A DNA stretch of 64,000 nucleotides from Cryptomeria japonica (GCF_030272615.1 NC_081405.1:19736547-19800546), one strand, 5' to 3'; positions 21,776-34,634 are shown, counted from the first letter of the stretch. Program-made: numbers and translations. Notes: generated by a model from the letters alone, not told the origin.

Positions 21776-22650
21776 ATGGAAACTATTATTTTTAAGAAGG
21801 AGAGTCTGAGATTTGATAGAACTAATTACACTATATGGAAGAACCAGATGGATTGTCACTTGAAATGTCTTGAAGAAGATTATTGTAAGATCACAAAGAA
21901 TGCCTACATTGTTCCTCATAATGGTCCTATTACTGCAAATGAGATCAAGGATGTTGAACATAACATACAAGCCAAAGAAGCATTGATAAGTTCCCTAACT
22001 AATTTTGAGATGACTAATGTGATGGGATTGCAGACTGCACATGAGATTTGGGAGAAGTTAGAAACCTTGTATGAAGAAGACAAACATGTGAAAGTTGCTA
22101 AATTGCAGAGCTTGAAAGAAAAGTACGAGATGCTGAGAATGGGAGAAGATGAGAATATTTCATCCTTTATGGCTAAAGTGAATGATCTTGTGTTGAACAT
22201 CATATGTGTTGGTGGAATCATTGAAGAATATGAGATTGTAGCTAAAGTATTGAGATCTTTGCCTCTTTCTTATAAACATAAGGTTACTGCTATTGATGAG
22301 ATCCAAACTTTAACAACTCCGACAAGAGACATGTTGGTTGGTAAGCTTGCTGCTTTTGAATTGAGTGAACTTGGAGAATCACATGGAAAAAATGAGCTTG
22401 CATTTAAAGCTACTATATCCAAGAAGCAAAAGTATGATCCAGGATAGAATTCAACTAGGGTTTCTAGATATGAAAGAGAAATGAGAGAGGTGGAAGAACA
22501 AGGAAGAGAATTGGAAGAGATTGAAGCACTTATTGCTAGAAGATTGCCTAAGGGAGCCGGTAAGTATGAAGGGAAGTTACCTTTGAAATGTTTTTCATGC
22601 AATAGGATAGGACATTTTTCTTCTAGATGTTTGGAGAGAGATGAAAGAGT
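21776..22650 (+). pseudogene. E5 gag, N-terminal part
   Basis: METIIFKKESLRFDRTNYTI-WKNQMDCHL is the copia gag start, followed by the UBN2-type core (AHEIWEKLETLYEEDKHVK, LQSLKEKYEMLRMGEDENIS, VLRSLPLSYKHKVTAIDEI). One TAG (22445-22447) interrupts it. A Glu-rich helix follows (EREMREVEEQGRELEEIEAL) and then a zinc knuckle, CFSCNRIGHFSSRC (CX2CX4HX4C), that binds RNA in packaging. The frame is cut at 22650 by solo LTR S2. I start at ATG 21776 because an upstream non-ATG start would add only a few unmatched residues. Confidence 0.92.
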
Positions 22651-23878
22651 TGTTGGCATTTGATCATTTGATCTTAACCAATAATTGTTTGTTTGCTTGA
22701 TGCAACCAGTACATGTTTGATTAGATTATTGTATGATGACTATGTTGTATGTTGTCATTGATGGAGACTATGTTTTTGCAGTCATCAAAGTCCTATAGGT
22801 CAACTGGAAAGGCTTACCCGGTAAGCAGAGACAATTTTATCAAAACCGGTAATTAGGACTTTAACCGGTAAAAGACAGACAGAATAATATTCCAACAATC
22901 GGCACAAGAAATATATGAAGAGTGAGATAATGCAGTTTGACAACAACAATGAAGATTGGTAGATGAAGTTATGTTCATGACCGCACATGCCGATTCAATT
23001 AGATGAATGAGATTTGATTGACAGAGCAGGTATTGAGACTGAGACTTAACCAGTAGTGATGAAAATCACTCAGATCGGTAAAACAACACATAATTGGATT
23101 TGTTATGTCAGTGGCCGACATAACTAAGACATACAATGCAATATTGTCTAGATTCATTGAACCTAGGGAATTGTAACAAGGTTCTAGCTGACCTAATGAT
23201 TATTTTAAATGTGTGATGAATTATGAAAGGATATATGTGTATGAGCTTGAAAGTGTAAAAGATCATTAGAGAATTTTGTATTTCTGATAGTGTGATGATC
23301 AGAGGAGTTGAGAGATGAAGTCTATGTGATGTTGTAATGATTTGAAGCGGACCTTATCAGACACTGAAGGTGTTATACTGAGCTCATTTGTACTTGTTGT
23401 CTCTCTAACAGCTGCAGCAAGAAAATCCTCTTACAAGGTCACTCCTAACAGGGTGCAGTAAGATCCTAGCAGTTCTGATCATTAAATCCTCTAACCAGGT
23501 GACACATTAACTTGTGTTTGCAAATCCTAGTGACTTGGGTAGCTCCTAATAGGGATGGTCCTCACATGATTTTTTGTAAATCTCTTAACTGGGCTTAGTC
23601 ATTTCTAACCGGGTGTTGTAGACCTTAACCGGTCATATCTCTATACTACATATAGTGGATCTTTGTGGGTACCTACGCCCACCATGGTTTTTCCCAATTG
23701 GGTTTTCCATGTATAATCTCTTGTGTCATGTGGTTTATGCTTTATGTGGTGATTTCATACTTGGTGTTATTTTTTATATGCCTATTAAGTTTTAAGTTGG
23801 TGAAATTGATAATCAGATTTGTATTGTTTTTACTTGCACTGACTCACCCCCCCCTCTCAGTGCCTTATAAGTTCATCA
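22651..23878 (+). mobile_element. S2: solo copia LTR (1,228 bp), flanked by AGAGT
   Basis: Begins TGTTGGCATTTGATCATTTG and ends TAAGTTCATCA, with identical AGAGT flanks (22646-22650, 23879-23883). Removing it restores the gag frame (ERDERV-SKYDKPYKP). It carries the copia terminal block GACTCACCCCCCCC-TCTCAG and repeated ACCGGT-like motifs (for example 22842, 22862). It is a different family from E5, because the starts differ after TGTTGG. Confidence 0.95.
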
Positions 23879-23883
23879 AGAGT

Positions 23884-24290
23884 GTCAAAGTATGATAAAC
23901 CTTACAAGCCTAATCCTAAGTATAGATATCAGAAGAAGTGTTATTATGCTGTTGATGAAGGTGTGATAGATAATGAGTCTGAGAAAGGGAATTCAGAAGA
24001 TGAATTTGTATTCATTTCTATCAAGGAAGATGATATGGTATCTGTTGATTCTAAAGATGCATTGTTGAAGAGAAATATTTGGCTGCTAAGATTAAAGAGA
24101 AAGATGAATGGGTAGTTTATAGTGGTTGTTTACATCACATAATAGGTGATAAAGGTAAATTTGTGAATATGGAGAAGTATGATGGTAGTGTAGTGATATT
24201 TGGAGACAACAAAGCTTGTGTAATCCATGGTAGAGGTTCTATTTCTCTTGATGGTAAGCATAATACTGATGATATATTATATGTTTAAGG
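23884..24290 (+). pseudogene. E5 gag end and protease
   Basis: Continues the gag frame: SKYDKPYKPNPKYRYQKKCY, then an acidic stretch (EGVIDNESEKGNSEDEFVF), then after a frameshift near 24075 the protease: EKDEWVVYSGCLHHIIGDKG, KFVNMEKYDGSVVIFGDNKA and GRGSISLDGKHNTDDILYV. The copia protease motif D-S-G-C reads Y-S-G-C, so the catalytic Asp is lost. Confidence 0.85.
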
Positions 24291-25290
24291 TTTAAAGCAT
24301 AATCTTTTGAGTGTTGGATAGATGGTTGATAAGGGATATGATTTACAGTTCAAGAATGGGAAATGTTAAATCTTGAATAGCTCTAGTATATAAATTGCAT
24401 CAGGAACTAAAACTAAAGGTAATATCTTTCATTTGAATGTTGGTGAGAAAAGATTTTTGATTGCTAAGATTGATGAAAGCTGGTTGTGTCATGTTAATTT
24501 TTATTGCATGGTTAAGATAAGTTTTACTCAAGTTGTTAGAGATCTGCCTAAGATAGTGAATCCTACTAATTTGGTGTGTAAAGAATGTCAATTAGATAAG
24601 CAAATGAGAATTTAATTTTAGAGAAAACAATTTACATCTAATGGGATATTATATCTTGTGCATACTGATTTGTGTGGTCCTTCTAAGGTGAGAAGCTTGT
24701 AGGGTGACAAATACTTTGTGTTGCTAATTGATGACTATTGTAGAATGATGTGGGTCACTTTTCTAAGGGATAAATCTGAAGCATTGGAGAAATTTAAAAT
24801 ATTCAAAGCTAGAGTGGAGATAGAGACATGATTGGAGATGAAGTGTCTAAGATTTGACAGAGGAGAGGAATTCACTTCTGATGAGTTTAATTCTTTTTGT
24901 GAAGAACGTGGAATTAGGAGATAGTTCTCAGCTCCATGAACCCCTCAACATAATGGAGTTGTTGGAAGGAAGAACAAAATTGTTTTGGATGCTGCTAGGA
25001 CTATGATGATTAAAGGAAATGTTCCGCATATCTATTGGAGAGAATTTGTTCGCACTGTTGTGTACACATTCAACTGTGTGCATATAAAAGATGATTTCGG
25101 TAAGATCCCTTATGAGTTATGGTTTGGTCATGTTCCTATAATTAGATATTTTAGAATCTTTGGAAGTAAATTTTATATCAAAAGAGATGAGGAAATAGGA
25201 AAATTTGATGCAAGATGTGATGAAGGAATCTTTTTGGGATATTCTACTAAGAGAAAGGCTACCAATGTTACAACAAAAGACTGAGAAAGA
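24291..25290 (+). pseudogene. E5 integrase
   Basis: After GLKHNLLSVG-stop the GAG-pre-integrase segment follows (HLNVGEKRFLIAK, VCKECQLDKQMRI). The catalytic core shows HTDLCGPSKV, FVLLIDDYCRMMWVTFL, CLRFDRGEEFTSDEFNSFC and PQHNGVVGRKNKIVLDAART. The third acidic position reads VVGRKN where copia has VAERKN, and stops lie near 24307, 24368, 24613, 24702, 24829, 24922 and 24939. C-terminal copia sequence (KIPYELWFGHVPIIRYFRIF, CDEGIFLGYSTKRKA) ends at TGA 25282-25284. Confidence 0.88.
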
Positions 25291-27147
25291 TATTGGAAAG
25301 TGCAAATGTGAAGGTTGATGAGTGTCATGAGAAGAAAATCAGAGCATGCAGATATGAATCTGATGATCGGGATGTTAATTCAAAGAAAGTGTAATTTCTG
25401 AGCGTGAAATAAAGTGATCCAAAAGAGATAGTAAACCCAGGTGATCTTGGTAGTGAAGAAGATCGAGAGACTGAAAATAAGAACAATCAAAAGACCCCCA
25501 GGTATGCAAGATTAAATGATTTAGAGAATCAAATTATTGGTGATTAAAATAAAGGTGTGATGACTAGGAGAAAAAATGTTGCTGAAGAGACATGTTTGGT
25601 ATCTAAAATGGAGCCTAAAGATGTTGTTGAAGCATGTAAAGATGAAAACTAGGTAAAAGCTATGGAAGAAGAGTTAAATCAGATTGAGAAGAACAATACA
25701 TGGGAACTTGTTCCGAGACCTAAAGGCAAGAATGTAATTGGTACTAAATGGGTATTCATGAATAAACTGAATGAAGTTGGATAATTTGTTAGAAATAAAT
25801 CAAGATTGGTATGTAAAGGATATTCACAAATGGAAGGTATTGATTTTTAGGAGACTTTTTCTCTAGTAGCTAGAATTGAAGTTGTTGGATTATTTCTTGC
25901 ATATGGTGCTCATAAGAATTTCAAGGTATATCATATGGATGTGAAGTCAACCTTTTTGAATGATGAGTTGGAAGAAGAAGTCTACATTGAACAACCAAAT
26001 GGATTTTCATTGATAGATGGAGGAGACATGGTATGCAGATTGAAGAAAGCATTGTATGGACTTAAACAAGCCCCTAGAGCCTGGTATGGCAGATTGGATA
26101 GGTATTTGATGAAGTTGGGATTCTGTAAAGGTACTGCTGATAGTAATTTATACTTCAAAATTGATAATGATAACCATTTTGATTGTTGAAGTTTTTGTTG
26201 ATGACATTATTTTTGGAGGAGATTATGATTTGGGTAAGAAGTTTGTTGATGATATGCAAAAAGAGTTTGAGATGTCTATGATAGGTGAGATAAAATTATT
26301 TTTGGGATTGCAAATTACACAGACTGATAAAGACATTTTTATATCCCAATCAAAACATGTGAAGGAATTGTTGAAGAAGTTTGGGCTAGATGACTCTAAA
26401 CCTGTTGGAACTCCTATGGTATTTGGTTGCAAGATGACAAAAGATGATGAATCTTTGAAGGATAATCAAACTTTGTATAGATCTATCATTGGTGGGTTGT
26501 TGTATTTGACTCAGACTAGACCAGATATTATGAATGTTGTATGTTTTGTTGTAAGATTCCAGGCAGATCCTAAGGAAAGTCATGTTACTGCTGTGAAAAG
26601 GATATTCAGATACTTGAAGGGAACAATTGATTATAGTTTGTGATATTCGAAGAATGATGATTTCATCTTAAGTGCTTATATAAATGCTAATTGGGCAAGT
26701 GATGTAGATGACCAAAAGAGAACTACTAGTGGAGCATTCTTTTTGGGGAAGAAATTGTTCTCTTGAGCAAGTAAGAAGAAAAATGTTATCTCTTTATCTA
26801 CTATAGAAGCTGAATACGTTGTTGCTGCTAGCAACAGTACTCAGGTACTTTGGAAGAAGAAAATGCTGAAGGATATTATATTTATATATAATTAGCCTAC
26901 TATTATATATTGTGACAATTCAAGTGCTATCAATATTTCTAAGAATCCAGTGTTGTATTCTAAGACAAAACATATATCAATCAAGTTTCATTTCTTGAGA
27001 GAGAAGGTGAATGAGAAAGAATTTAGATTGGAGTATGTGTCTACAAAGGAATAGATTGCAGATATCTTTATGAAACCTTTGCCTACAAATACATTTGTAT
27101 ATCTGAGAGAGAAGTTAGGGGTGACTTCCCCTCTTGATGCGAACTAG
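25291..27147 (+). pseudogene. E5 reverse transcriptase and RNase H
   Basis: Copia reverse transcriptase: [92 protein letters not shown] (catalytic pair FVDD), FGLDDSKPVGTPM and YRSIIGGLLYLTQTRPDIM. RNase H: NANWASDVDDQKRTTSGAFF, STIEAEYVVAASNSTQVLW, CDNSSAINISKNPVLYSKTK, HISIKFHFLREKV and VSTKE-stop-IADIFMKPLP. The end is LGVTSPLDAN at TAG 27145-27147. At least seven stops and a frameshift near 26180 are present. Confidence 0.92.
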
Positions 27148-27474
27148 GTGCATTGAGTTGCATCAATATGGTGGACTTCATAGTCTTATCTTGACATTTG
27201 TATTGATGAGTGGGTTATACTACTCAGGGGGAGTCGTTAGTGTGTGGTTCAGTTGTTAGAGTGTGTGTCTAAGAGGGATAAAATATTTTTTTTCTTATGT
27301 GCCTTTTGCATTGGTGTTAAAGGGGGAGAGAAGCATGTGAAAAACCGTCCTATCTATCTAAGGTAGAGAGTTGTGCATGCGTGATCTCAAGGGGAGATTG
27401 TTGGAGTTGATTTCTTTCTTTACATTTATTGTTTTTCACATTCATATGTTTCCATCAATGCCAAAAGGGGAGAT
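27148..27474 (+). other. E5 3' untranslated region and polypurine tract
   Basis: Non-coding sequence with several purine-rich runs (CTCAGGGGGAGTCG, AAAGGGGGAGAG, AAGGGGAGATTG). The one next to the LTR, CCAAAAGGGGAGAT (27461-27474), is the likely plus-strand primer. Confidence 0.75.
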
Positions 27475-28810
27475 TATTGGATATTAGAGATGTTGGAATG
27501 TGTTGTTGTCATTGATGTCAACATATTCTTGTGTTCTTGTGCTTCGATGTTGCAGAGAGTTGGTTTGATTGATTTATTGTAGATATGTTGATGCAGATTT
27601 ATACATTTATAGATTAGTATCTTTAGTTAATTCAACATGATTTTCAATGTTCCAGAAGGTGATTTGATCAAGTTATGTGATTTGGTGTTGTGGCTGGAAT
27701 TTTTGTTGGTTTTCTATTGCAAAGTTGCGATTTCTAGTTTGTATTGCTCTGAAATTGATTCATTATGTTGTGTGGATTTAGGAGAGTGTTTGGGACATTC
27801 ATGTGTGTTCTCAGTTTAAGTGGTTCATGATTTGAAGCTTCACAAGGGTATCTTTTAGTTTGTCAGTTGGTTTTCTTGAGCTCTGGAAGGGAGTTGATGA
27901 TGATTCTAGTAGTCCAAGTTATTGCAGTTGTTGCAGAGGAATTCACATTTCTTGTTAGTGTTTCCAGATCATGTTCTATGTGTATTTTTTTTCCGTGTTG
28001 ATCATTGTGCGTGTTATTGAATATCTTATGGGTCTACTGGTATTCTTCGTGTTAGACGACTTTTTGGCAGACTCGATGGTTCTTGCATGTTGTGGATGAT
28101 CTTGGCACGATATTCGATAGTGTTGCATATTCAAGGATTTTATTTGGGTCCATGCTATGTCCTTGCCAACATTGTATTGGTCCGCATATGGATTTATGCA
28201 TCGTGTGATGTAATTTTATAACTAGGTCTTATGAGCTGAGCTGACCTTGAGATTAAGGTTGATGATTTTTATAAATAAGTGTAATATCCATGCAAGTTGT
28301 GTGTTTGCATTCTTTGAGAGTGTTGTATGTGAAAACAAGCAAATTGATCTTTTAGAAGAGTGTTGTAGTACAGAGGAGTGTTGCAGAGAAGACAATGTGC
28401 TTAACCAGAACTATAACCTGGCATTGGGAGATGCTATTTCTTTCAGTTCATGTAATCCGGATTGGTGTCCAATATTTGTAAGGCAGTGAGCCTTCCCTGA
28501 GATGTAGCCCTTTATTGTTTTTGAGAAATGATCTCTAGGTAGTGTGCATGAATACATGTGCATTCCCCATTATAATATTTACACATACTACTATAGAGTA
28601 TCATCATATTGTGGGTAGGTTCCTACCATGAGTTTTCCCTTAATCGGGTTTTACACATCAAAAATCTATGTGTTATGCATGTTGTTGATGTGGTGTTCAT
28701 ATTTGTTATTGATGTTCTTGATCAGATCTGAAGTTGAGGTTAATTTGTTTAAGTTTGGTGAAAAATGATTCACCCCCCCTCTCAGTTTTCTTGCATTGTT
28801 GTTGCCAACG
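27475..28810 (+). mobile_element. E5 3' LTR (1,336 bp)
   Basis: Starts TATTGGATATTAGAGATG (first bases mutated from TGTTGG) and ends TTGTTGCCAACG (last base mutated from A). It is colinear with the 5' LTR and carries the same GATTCACCCCCCCTCTCAG block at about 28768-28786. Confidence 0.9.
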
Positions 28811-28815
28811 AGAAG

Positions 28816-30960
28816 TATAAAAAAGACATGATGAAGTAAAGAGTATATCTAGATAATCTAATAATAAAAAATAACACTATGTTCTACTTTGTAACAAATA
28901 ACTTCAAATTGTATATGAAGTGTGGTCTAGACAATAAAGATCCGTATTCGTCCTTAAAGAGGAACATTTCAACCTACAATAAGATCTAGAAGGTTCTATT
29001 AGTAGGAGACTTTAATGTAGGGTAAATATGAAAATAAGTCAATACAATAGGAAATAATGAATATCCAAACGAGAACCCTCTTTGGATGATAGAATAAGAG
29101 ATTGGCAATGGGCTAGAGTCTTGAAAGATACATAAGGAACCATCACACACTTTGGAGAAGAGTTGCCACATTTATGCAACATTCACAACTTGCTCATTTG
29201 TAATTAGACAAGTAAAGGAGAGGATTTGAGAAAATAAACTTGTAAAACCTATAATGAGTTGGGTTTAGGTTACCATTTTATATGCTCACAAATGGTATAT
29301 CTAGAATAGAATCCTCTCTCATAGATCTTAAACCATATCACAATCCAAATTTTATAAATTTAATTACAAGGGGATAATCAATGCCATGAAAGAAATTGGG
29401 GGACATGAAATTAATCCCTACTCAAGGTAAATATCCTCTTGATTGAGGAAGATTAGAAATATTTGAAAACAACATTAATTAGAAATCAATAAGAAGAGGA
29501 TAGGAAGTGTGAGTCCAACATTTCTATAATCTTACTAAAAGTGAGAGGAAAAGAATTAAACCAAAAAGAATAAAATAAATGGCTTCCCACCAAACCCAAG
29601 ACATGACAAAAAATGTAAGAAACCATGGAGGAGGCTAAACAAATAACCAAACAAACCCTAAAAAAACTAAAAAATATATGAACAACCAATGAGAACCAAA
29701 AAAAGGATTATACAAGAAGTAGAAGGAAGGAGCTTATCTATTTAGGGAAACATGAACCAAAGAGATATTGGAGGGATATTTGCAAGGAAAAGCATATAGA
29801 AAGAACAACATAAAAAATTAATGGTTACAATATGTAGAACAATCATATGAATGTGAAAGTGAAAAAGATGCACCCTTGCAATTATTGGTAATAAAGAATT
29901 GTTCATGGTGGGATACATCATAAAAGTGCTTAAAAAGATTACAATAAGTAAAACTTGTGACATAAAAACTTGGGAAAAACATTTACAAGAGGGAATTGAA
30001 ATCCCAACATGAAAAAAAAATTAAAAAAATTAATGATGTCATTCAAAATAGTTTTCTAATAGAGTAGACATATAACTTGACCATGCCTTTTTTCAAAACT
30101 GGAGATGTAAAAAATCCCTCAAGCTATCATATTATCATGGTCAACTCTCTCTTTGTAAAACTTGTTAAGAGTACAATAGAATATAGAATTATCATTTGGA
30201 CAAAGAAACAAGAAAAGAGAGAAAAGGGGCAAGCAATTTTTGGATCCAAATACTCAACTATAGACCATTGTGCGATGCTTAGACACTTAGTTAAAATTAT
30301 TTGGGACAAAAAATAAGATGTGTGTTGTTGCTTTGTGGACTTCATGAAGGCTATTGAAAAGTTTCTAGTAGTAAATTATGGAGTAGAATGGAGGAGCTAG
30401 GATTGCCAATGCATTATAGGGTAGTAGTTCATAGATTGTATGAGCAAGTGAAGACTTAAATCAAAATAAAAGGAAGGTGTTCAATTGATTTAAGAGTGAT
30501 ATGGGCACCAAGTAGGGTTTTACTCTATCTTTGAATTTATTTAGGATATACATTAGTGAGATAGAAGGTTATATAAATAAATCTAGGGGAATATACTTGA
30601 CCAATTATGTGGTAAACTCTTACTCTATGTCGATGATATAGTTCTAATGGTGGAGACAACCTAAGCTTTAAGAGCACTTGTAAGATATAGAGCTATTTTT
30701 GTAAAGGTGTAGGGATATATAATAACATTAAAAAAATCAATTTTTTTTTTTGATGAAGTAGAAGAATAATCACTTAAACTTCTAACTTGAAGGAGAGTCT
30801 CTTGAAATTTTATCAAAATACATGTATCTTGGCCTTGATTTTCACAATGAACTCAATTAAGACACATAAAATTTTAAAAAAAATATAGGGGATGGATAGA
30901 TGTTTATATGCTTCAAAATAGATGTAGGAATGAAAGATCATGAGGGTCCTATTTGGTTTA
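28816..30960 (+). mobile_element. Decayed LINE (endonuclease and reverse transcriptase remnants)
   Basis: Near 28940-29020 the sequence encodes DPYSSLKRNISTYNKI and LLVGDFNVG, the apurinic-type endonuclease motif of LINEs. At 30077-30316 it encodes FFKTGDVKNPSSYHIIMVNS, KLVKSTIEYRIIIWTKKQEK and AIFGSKYSTIDHCAMLRHLV, then CCCFVDFMKAIEKF and, near 30615, LLLYVDDIVLMVETT with the YVDD catalytic motif. Many stops and frameshifts separate these. No poly(A) end or target duplication was identified, so the borders are approximate; the left border may continue left of E5. Confidence 0.8.
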
Positions 30961-31084
30961 TATGGATACAAAATATAGGCTAGTAGCATCTATTCCTAGA
31001 GGATTTCCTATAGCATAGGGCTAGTAGGCCCAATGAGGCCACCTCACCCACCACATAGATCCTTTTCAGAATAGGGTGGGTGCA
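30961..31084. other. Unassigned sequence after the LINE
   Basis: Short segment without recognisable coding or repeat content. It leads into the direct duplication that follows. Confidence 0.3.
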
Positions 31085-31576
31085 GACCACTTTAGGAGAG
31101 AAATTGGAGAAGAGAACCAAATTGTTGATTGCCAATAAGTAGCAACCTCTTACAAGTGCAAAGGTAAGTAAGGCTATAACATGTGAACATTCACCGGCAA
31201 GCAAGTGACTCATGCACAGTCACCGGTATCTAGTACACCGAAAGGATATAATGATCACCGACACTTGGAATGATATGGAAAACACTTGGTTATGTCGAAG
31301 ACATCATTTGGACATCTTGTCTTGGAGTTTTGTTTATGTAGACCACTTTAGGAGAGAAACTGGAGAAGAGAACCAAATTGTTGATTACCAATAAGCAGCA
31401 ACCTCTTACAAGTGCAAAGGTAAGTAAGGCTATAATTAGCAAACATTCATCGGCAAGCAAGTGACTCATGCACAGTCATTGGTATCTAGTACATCGGCAG
31501 GATATAATGATCATCGACACTTGGAATGATATGGATAAGACTTGGTTATGTCAAAGACATCGTTTGGACATCTTGT
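31085..31576. repeat. Diverged direct duplication, two ~236-bp copies
   Basis: 31085-31320 and 31341-31576 align throughout. Both start GACCACTTTAGGAGAGAAA, share CAACCTCTTACAAGTGCAAA and AGCAAGTGACTCATGCACAG, and end TTTGGACATCTTGT. They differ at roughly a tenth of positions, so the duplication is old. Spacing between starts is 256 bp. The unit is not recognised. Confidence 0.9.
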
Positions 31577-31917
31577 TACATTTGATCATAATTAAGTTTA
31601 ATTTGTAGATGCTAAATTTGAAATATTTTGACCATGTCCCCTTAAGACACATGTAATTAGGAAATGCACGTACAACCTATAATTTAGGCTTGTCCCCTTA
31701 AGCCACATACATCTGGAACTTTAAGCGCACCTAAGTGTAAGGTAAAGATCCTTATGAATCTTGCTTAGGTTATGAAGCTTGCCAGTGTCTTAAACAAATT
31801 CATCCATTTGGAAAATTTATTTATGCCATGGGTTTATTGTAATTCATATTCTCAATACATCTCATGACTGTAATGGGGATTGCATTCTATTTGTGCAGTC
31901 GATTTCAGAGTAAGTTA
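31577..31917. other. Unassigned DNA
   Basis: No gene or repeat seen, apart from a small internal echo: CCCCTTAAGNCACAT occurs at about 31650 and 31693. Confidence 0.3.
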
Positions 31918-32135
31918 AAGCACCCACCCACCCAAGAGCCCACCTTGGCACCCAACCTAACACCCACGCATCCTGGAACCCAACCTGTGACCCACCTTGG
32001 AACCCACCCTAGCACCCACCCTATGACCCTCTTTGGAATCCACCCTAGCACGCACCCACCCTGGCACCCACCATGGAGCGCACCCTAGCACCCACCCACC
32101 TCGGCACCCACCCGAGAATGCACCTCAACACCCAC
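31918..32135. repeat. CACCC-rich minisatellite
   Basis: About ten to twelve imperfect copies of a 16-24 bp unit built from CACCCTAGCACCCACC and TGGCACCCACCTTGGAA. The + strand stays open and would give a Thr/His/Pro-rich peptide, but the composition comes from the repeat; I do not call it a gene. Confidence 0.85.
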
Positions 32136-32285
32136 CTTGGTGTAAACAAAGGTGAGATATGCTACCACAACCAAAAAACTTGTCACAACACATGTGAAGC
32201 TTGAATCATTTCCATGGAATTCAAAATTTAAAATTTTATGTGAAAAAGGGCACACAAAATCCTCAACTTCAAGATTTGACTTAAA

Positions 32286-32400
32286 TTGTTAGAGCAATGT
32301 GTCTCTACTAAGCCTAATCTTTTGAGTGTTGGTCAATTAGCTGAAAAAGGATTTCAGTTACAATTCAAAAATGGAAAATGCAAAATCATGAATTGCTGCA
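32286..32400 (+). pseudogene. Copia protease-region scrap
   Basis: Encodes PNLLSVGQLAEKGFQLQFKN-GKCKIMN, which is the segment just after the copia protease (compare KHNLLSVGQMVDKGYDLQFK in E5, read through its stop). Sequence on either side is not copia-like, so it is an isolated fragment about 115 bp long. Confidence 0.75.
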
Positions 32401-34634
32401 AGCTAGAAGCAAGTTTGGAAGACTTCGGAGACCGGACTCTCGAAGTGAGGAAGACAAGGGAAGGAGCAAGGAACTTCAAAACCTTGGGGTTCCGGAGTTC
32501 CGGGATAGGAGAAAGGAGGGCTAGGAAAGGAACTAGGGAGAGAAACTTGTCACATAGGTGGTGTTATATGGTTACAAGATATAGGCTAGTGGAACATCAA
32601 ATGTGAGATGGAGAAAAATTAAAAAGATCTAGAATCTTAGATAATTAGTAGCAAGTTGTAGTTCCTTATGAAATTATTCGAGTAGAGGAAAGAAATTTCT
32701 CTTTAGAATCAATTGTTGTGACCAGGCTATTATGTTACTTGAAAAAGGTAAACAATTTGAAGATTGACAAATCACCTATGGATGCAAGAGATTAAAAGTT
32801 ATCAAAAAGGAATAAAATATAGATAAAATAAAATAAAAAATAGTTGAATAGATGGAAATTAGCCTTAAAAATTTTTCAAACCTTGACAAAGATAAAAAAA
32901 CACGTGAATCAAAAATTTAAAATAGTGATAAATATGAAGGAAGTAAACAAGTAGAAAATGATGACATTGTATGATAAGGTTCAACTTAGACTACCAACAA
33001 TATTATGGAAAATATTATATAGAAGGATAAAATTAAATGGAGAGAAGATAATAATTGTCCAAATAACTTCTAACTCCTATAGGCTTAGGTGTGAGATAGG
33101 CAAATGGATAACACCCAAAGAAGAATGGGAAGAAAAGGTTTGCATTTTTTTCATCATAGGACTAGTATAAGTAGAGGAACATTTCATTTTTAAATTCTCT
33201 AGATATAAGGAAATCCAAGTCAAATATTAAAAATATTAAAAGTTGAATCCCTCGTGTAACTATTTGGAAAAATTAGATCAAATGGTTTGGGAAAATTGCT
33301 AACCTAAATCAACAAGAGGAGAAGCCTTGTAAAGGACATGACATTTCCCATTAGCCTTTGAGTGGTTATAAAAAAATGATGCATTTGGTGGTCCCATAAA
33401 ACATTTTACTCTTGTAGATCTAATTAAAATTATATCATTTCAATATGTGTAATTTAAAAGATAAGAACACTACAAAGATCTAAAGAATTATTTCACATTT
33501 CCAATACTAGGGAATATCCATCTTGAACAGGCTCCTATGCCAATGTGATAGTGTAATATTATTAACCTAAATAAATAAATAAATTTATTTTTAATTAACA
33601 AGTGTTTTAGGTTTTATCTTTAAAATAGAAGATATGATTTTTTTATAAATATAAGTTAGCACGTTTTTAAAGTAAATTGTGTGAGTTATAGGTCAAGTTT
33701 ATGCGGTTACTTATCTACATTTATTATTTTTTTAGTTCTCATATAAATTTTGAATTAATCACAAAGGATAATTCAAAATCTATTCCTATAATGGTGGAGA
33801 TTCCATGGTTTATGGTTGAAAACAAGCTATTAAAAAATAGGATGCACTAAAATTATGTAAACATTGAATAGTGAAAAATATGTCGCATGGCTATACAAAT
33901 TTCCTTCTTTTTTGTTTTATGTTTCTCTCTATTTTTTTCCTCTTAAAATTTCCTTATTGGCACAATTTAATGATCAATTTTTATAGCTTAATATTGTTTA
34001 AATTAAATAAAAAATATTTAAAAAGTCATAAAATTAGTAGTTTCACAAAAGGCTTCTAGAAAATCTTAGTGGTGGCTACTAAATAAAATAAGCTAAGTAG
34101 TCACATGAGACATTTCTCTTACTATAAAAAAATAATTTATACAATTCATCATTAAAGCATTCTAACTCTTCTATTTTAAAATTAATTATGAAATATTATG
34201 TTGTGTTTTAAATTAAAAAAAAAGATAGACGAGGGTGAGGTGCTCATATAATTTGCAATAAAAGAAGAGGGTTTAGAAGGACTTGTGATTTCAATGTTTG
34301 ATGAAAATATACTACTTGTTATAGATTATCTAAATCAAGAGATGAAATCAAGAAGCAACATTTGAGTTTTTACATCTTAAGTCTTTAAACATCTACATTC
34401 TCAAGAAGTCATCACACATGGTCATATCCTCTTTGGCATTGTCTTATAATATTTATATAATAAAATTAGTTTGTTTAGGATGTGGTGTCATAAGAATATA
34501 AGGGGGCTTGTTGCATTCAAAACTACAAATAAAATATAAAATATTAGAAACTGGACCATGAGATATATGCAGGATGCCAAGGAAATTAGGTGGAGTATCA
34601 ACATGGGCGTGTGAATTTGAAAGTTTCTTAGGAC
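32401..34634. other. Unassigned AT-rich DNA
   Basis: I see no coding frame above background, no LTR ends and no tandem repeats beyond short A/T runs. 32405-32560 is noticeably G/A-rich on the + strand compared with its surroundings, without a recognisable feature. Confidence 0.3.

Larger units (their letters stand above)
20393..28810 (+). mobile_element. E5: full-length decayed Ty1/copia element
   Basis: Two LTRs (20393-21719 and 27475-28810) flank gag, protease, integrase, reverse transcriptase and RNase H in copia order. Flanks are GGAAG (20388-20392) and AGAAG (28811-28815), a 5-bp target duplication with one mismatch. The primer-binding site TGCTATCAGAGC (21722) differs by one base from the initiator-tRNA-Met type TGGTATCAGAGC. 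The two LTRs differ at roughly one base in ten in the first 200 bp, so it is not recent. Solo LTR S2 lies inside gag. Confidence 0.93.

Noticed and set aside
31864..32088. Thr/His/Pro-rich 74-codon frame
   Set aside because: Produced entirely by the CACCC minisatellite.
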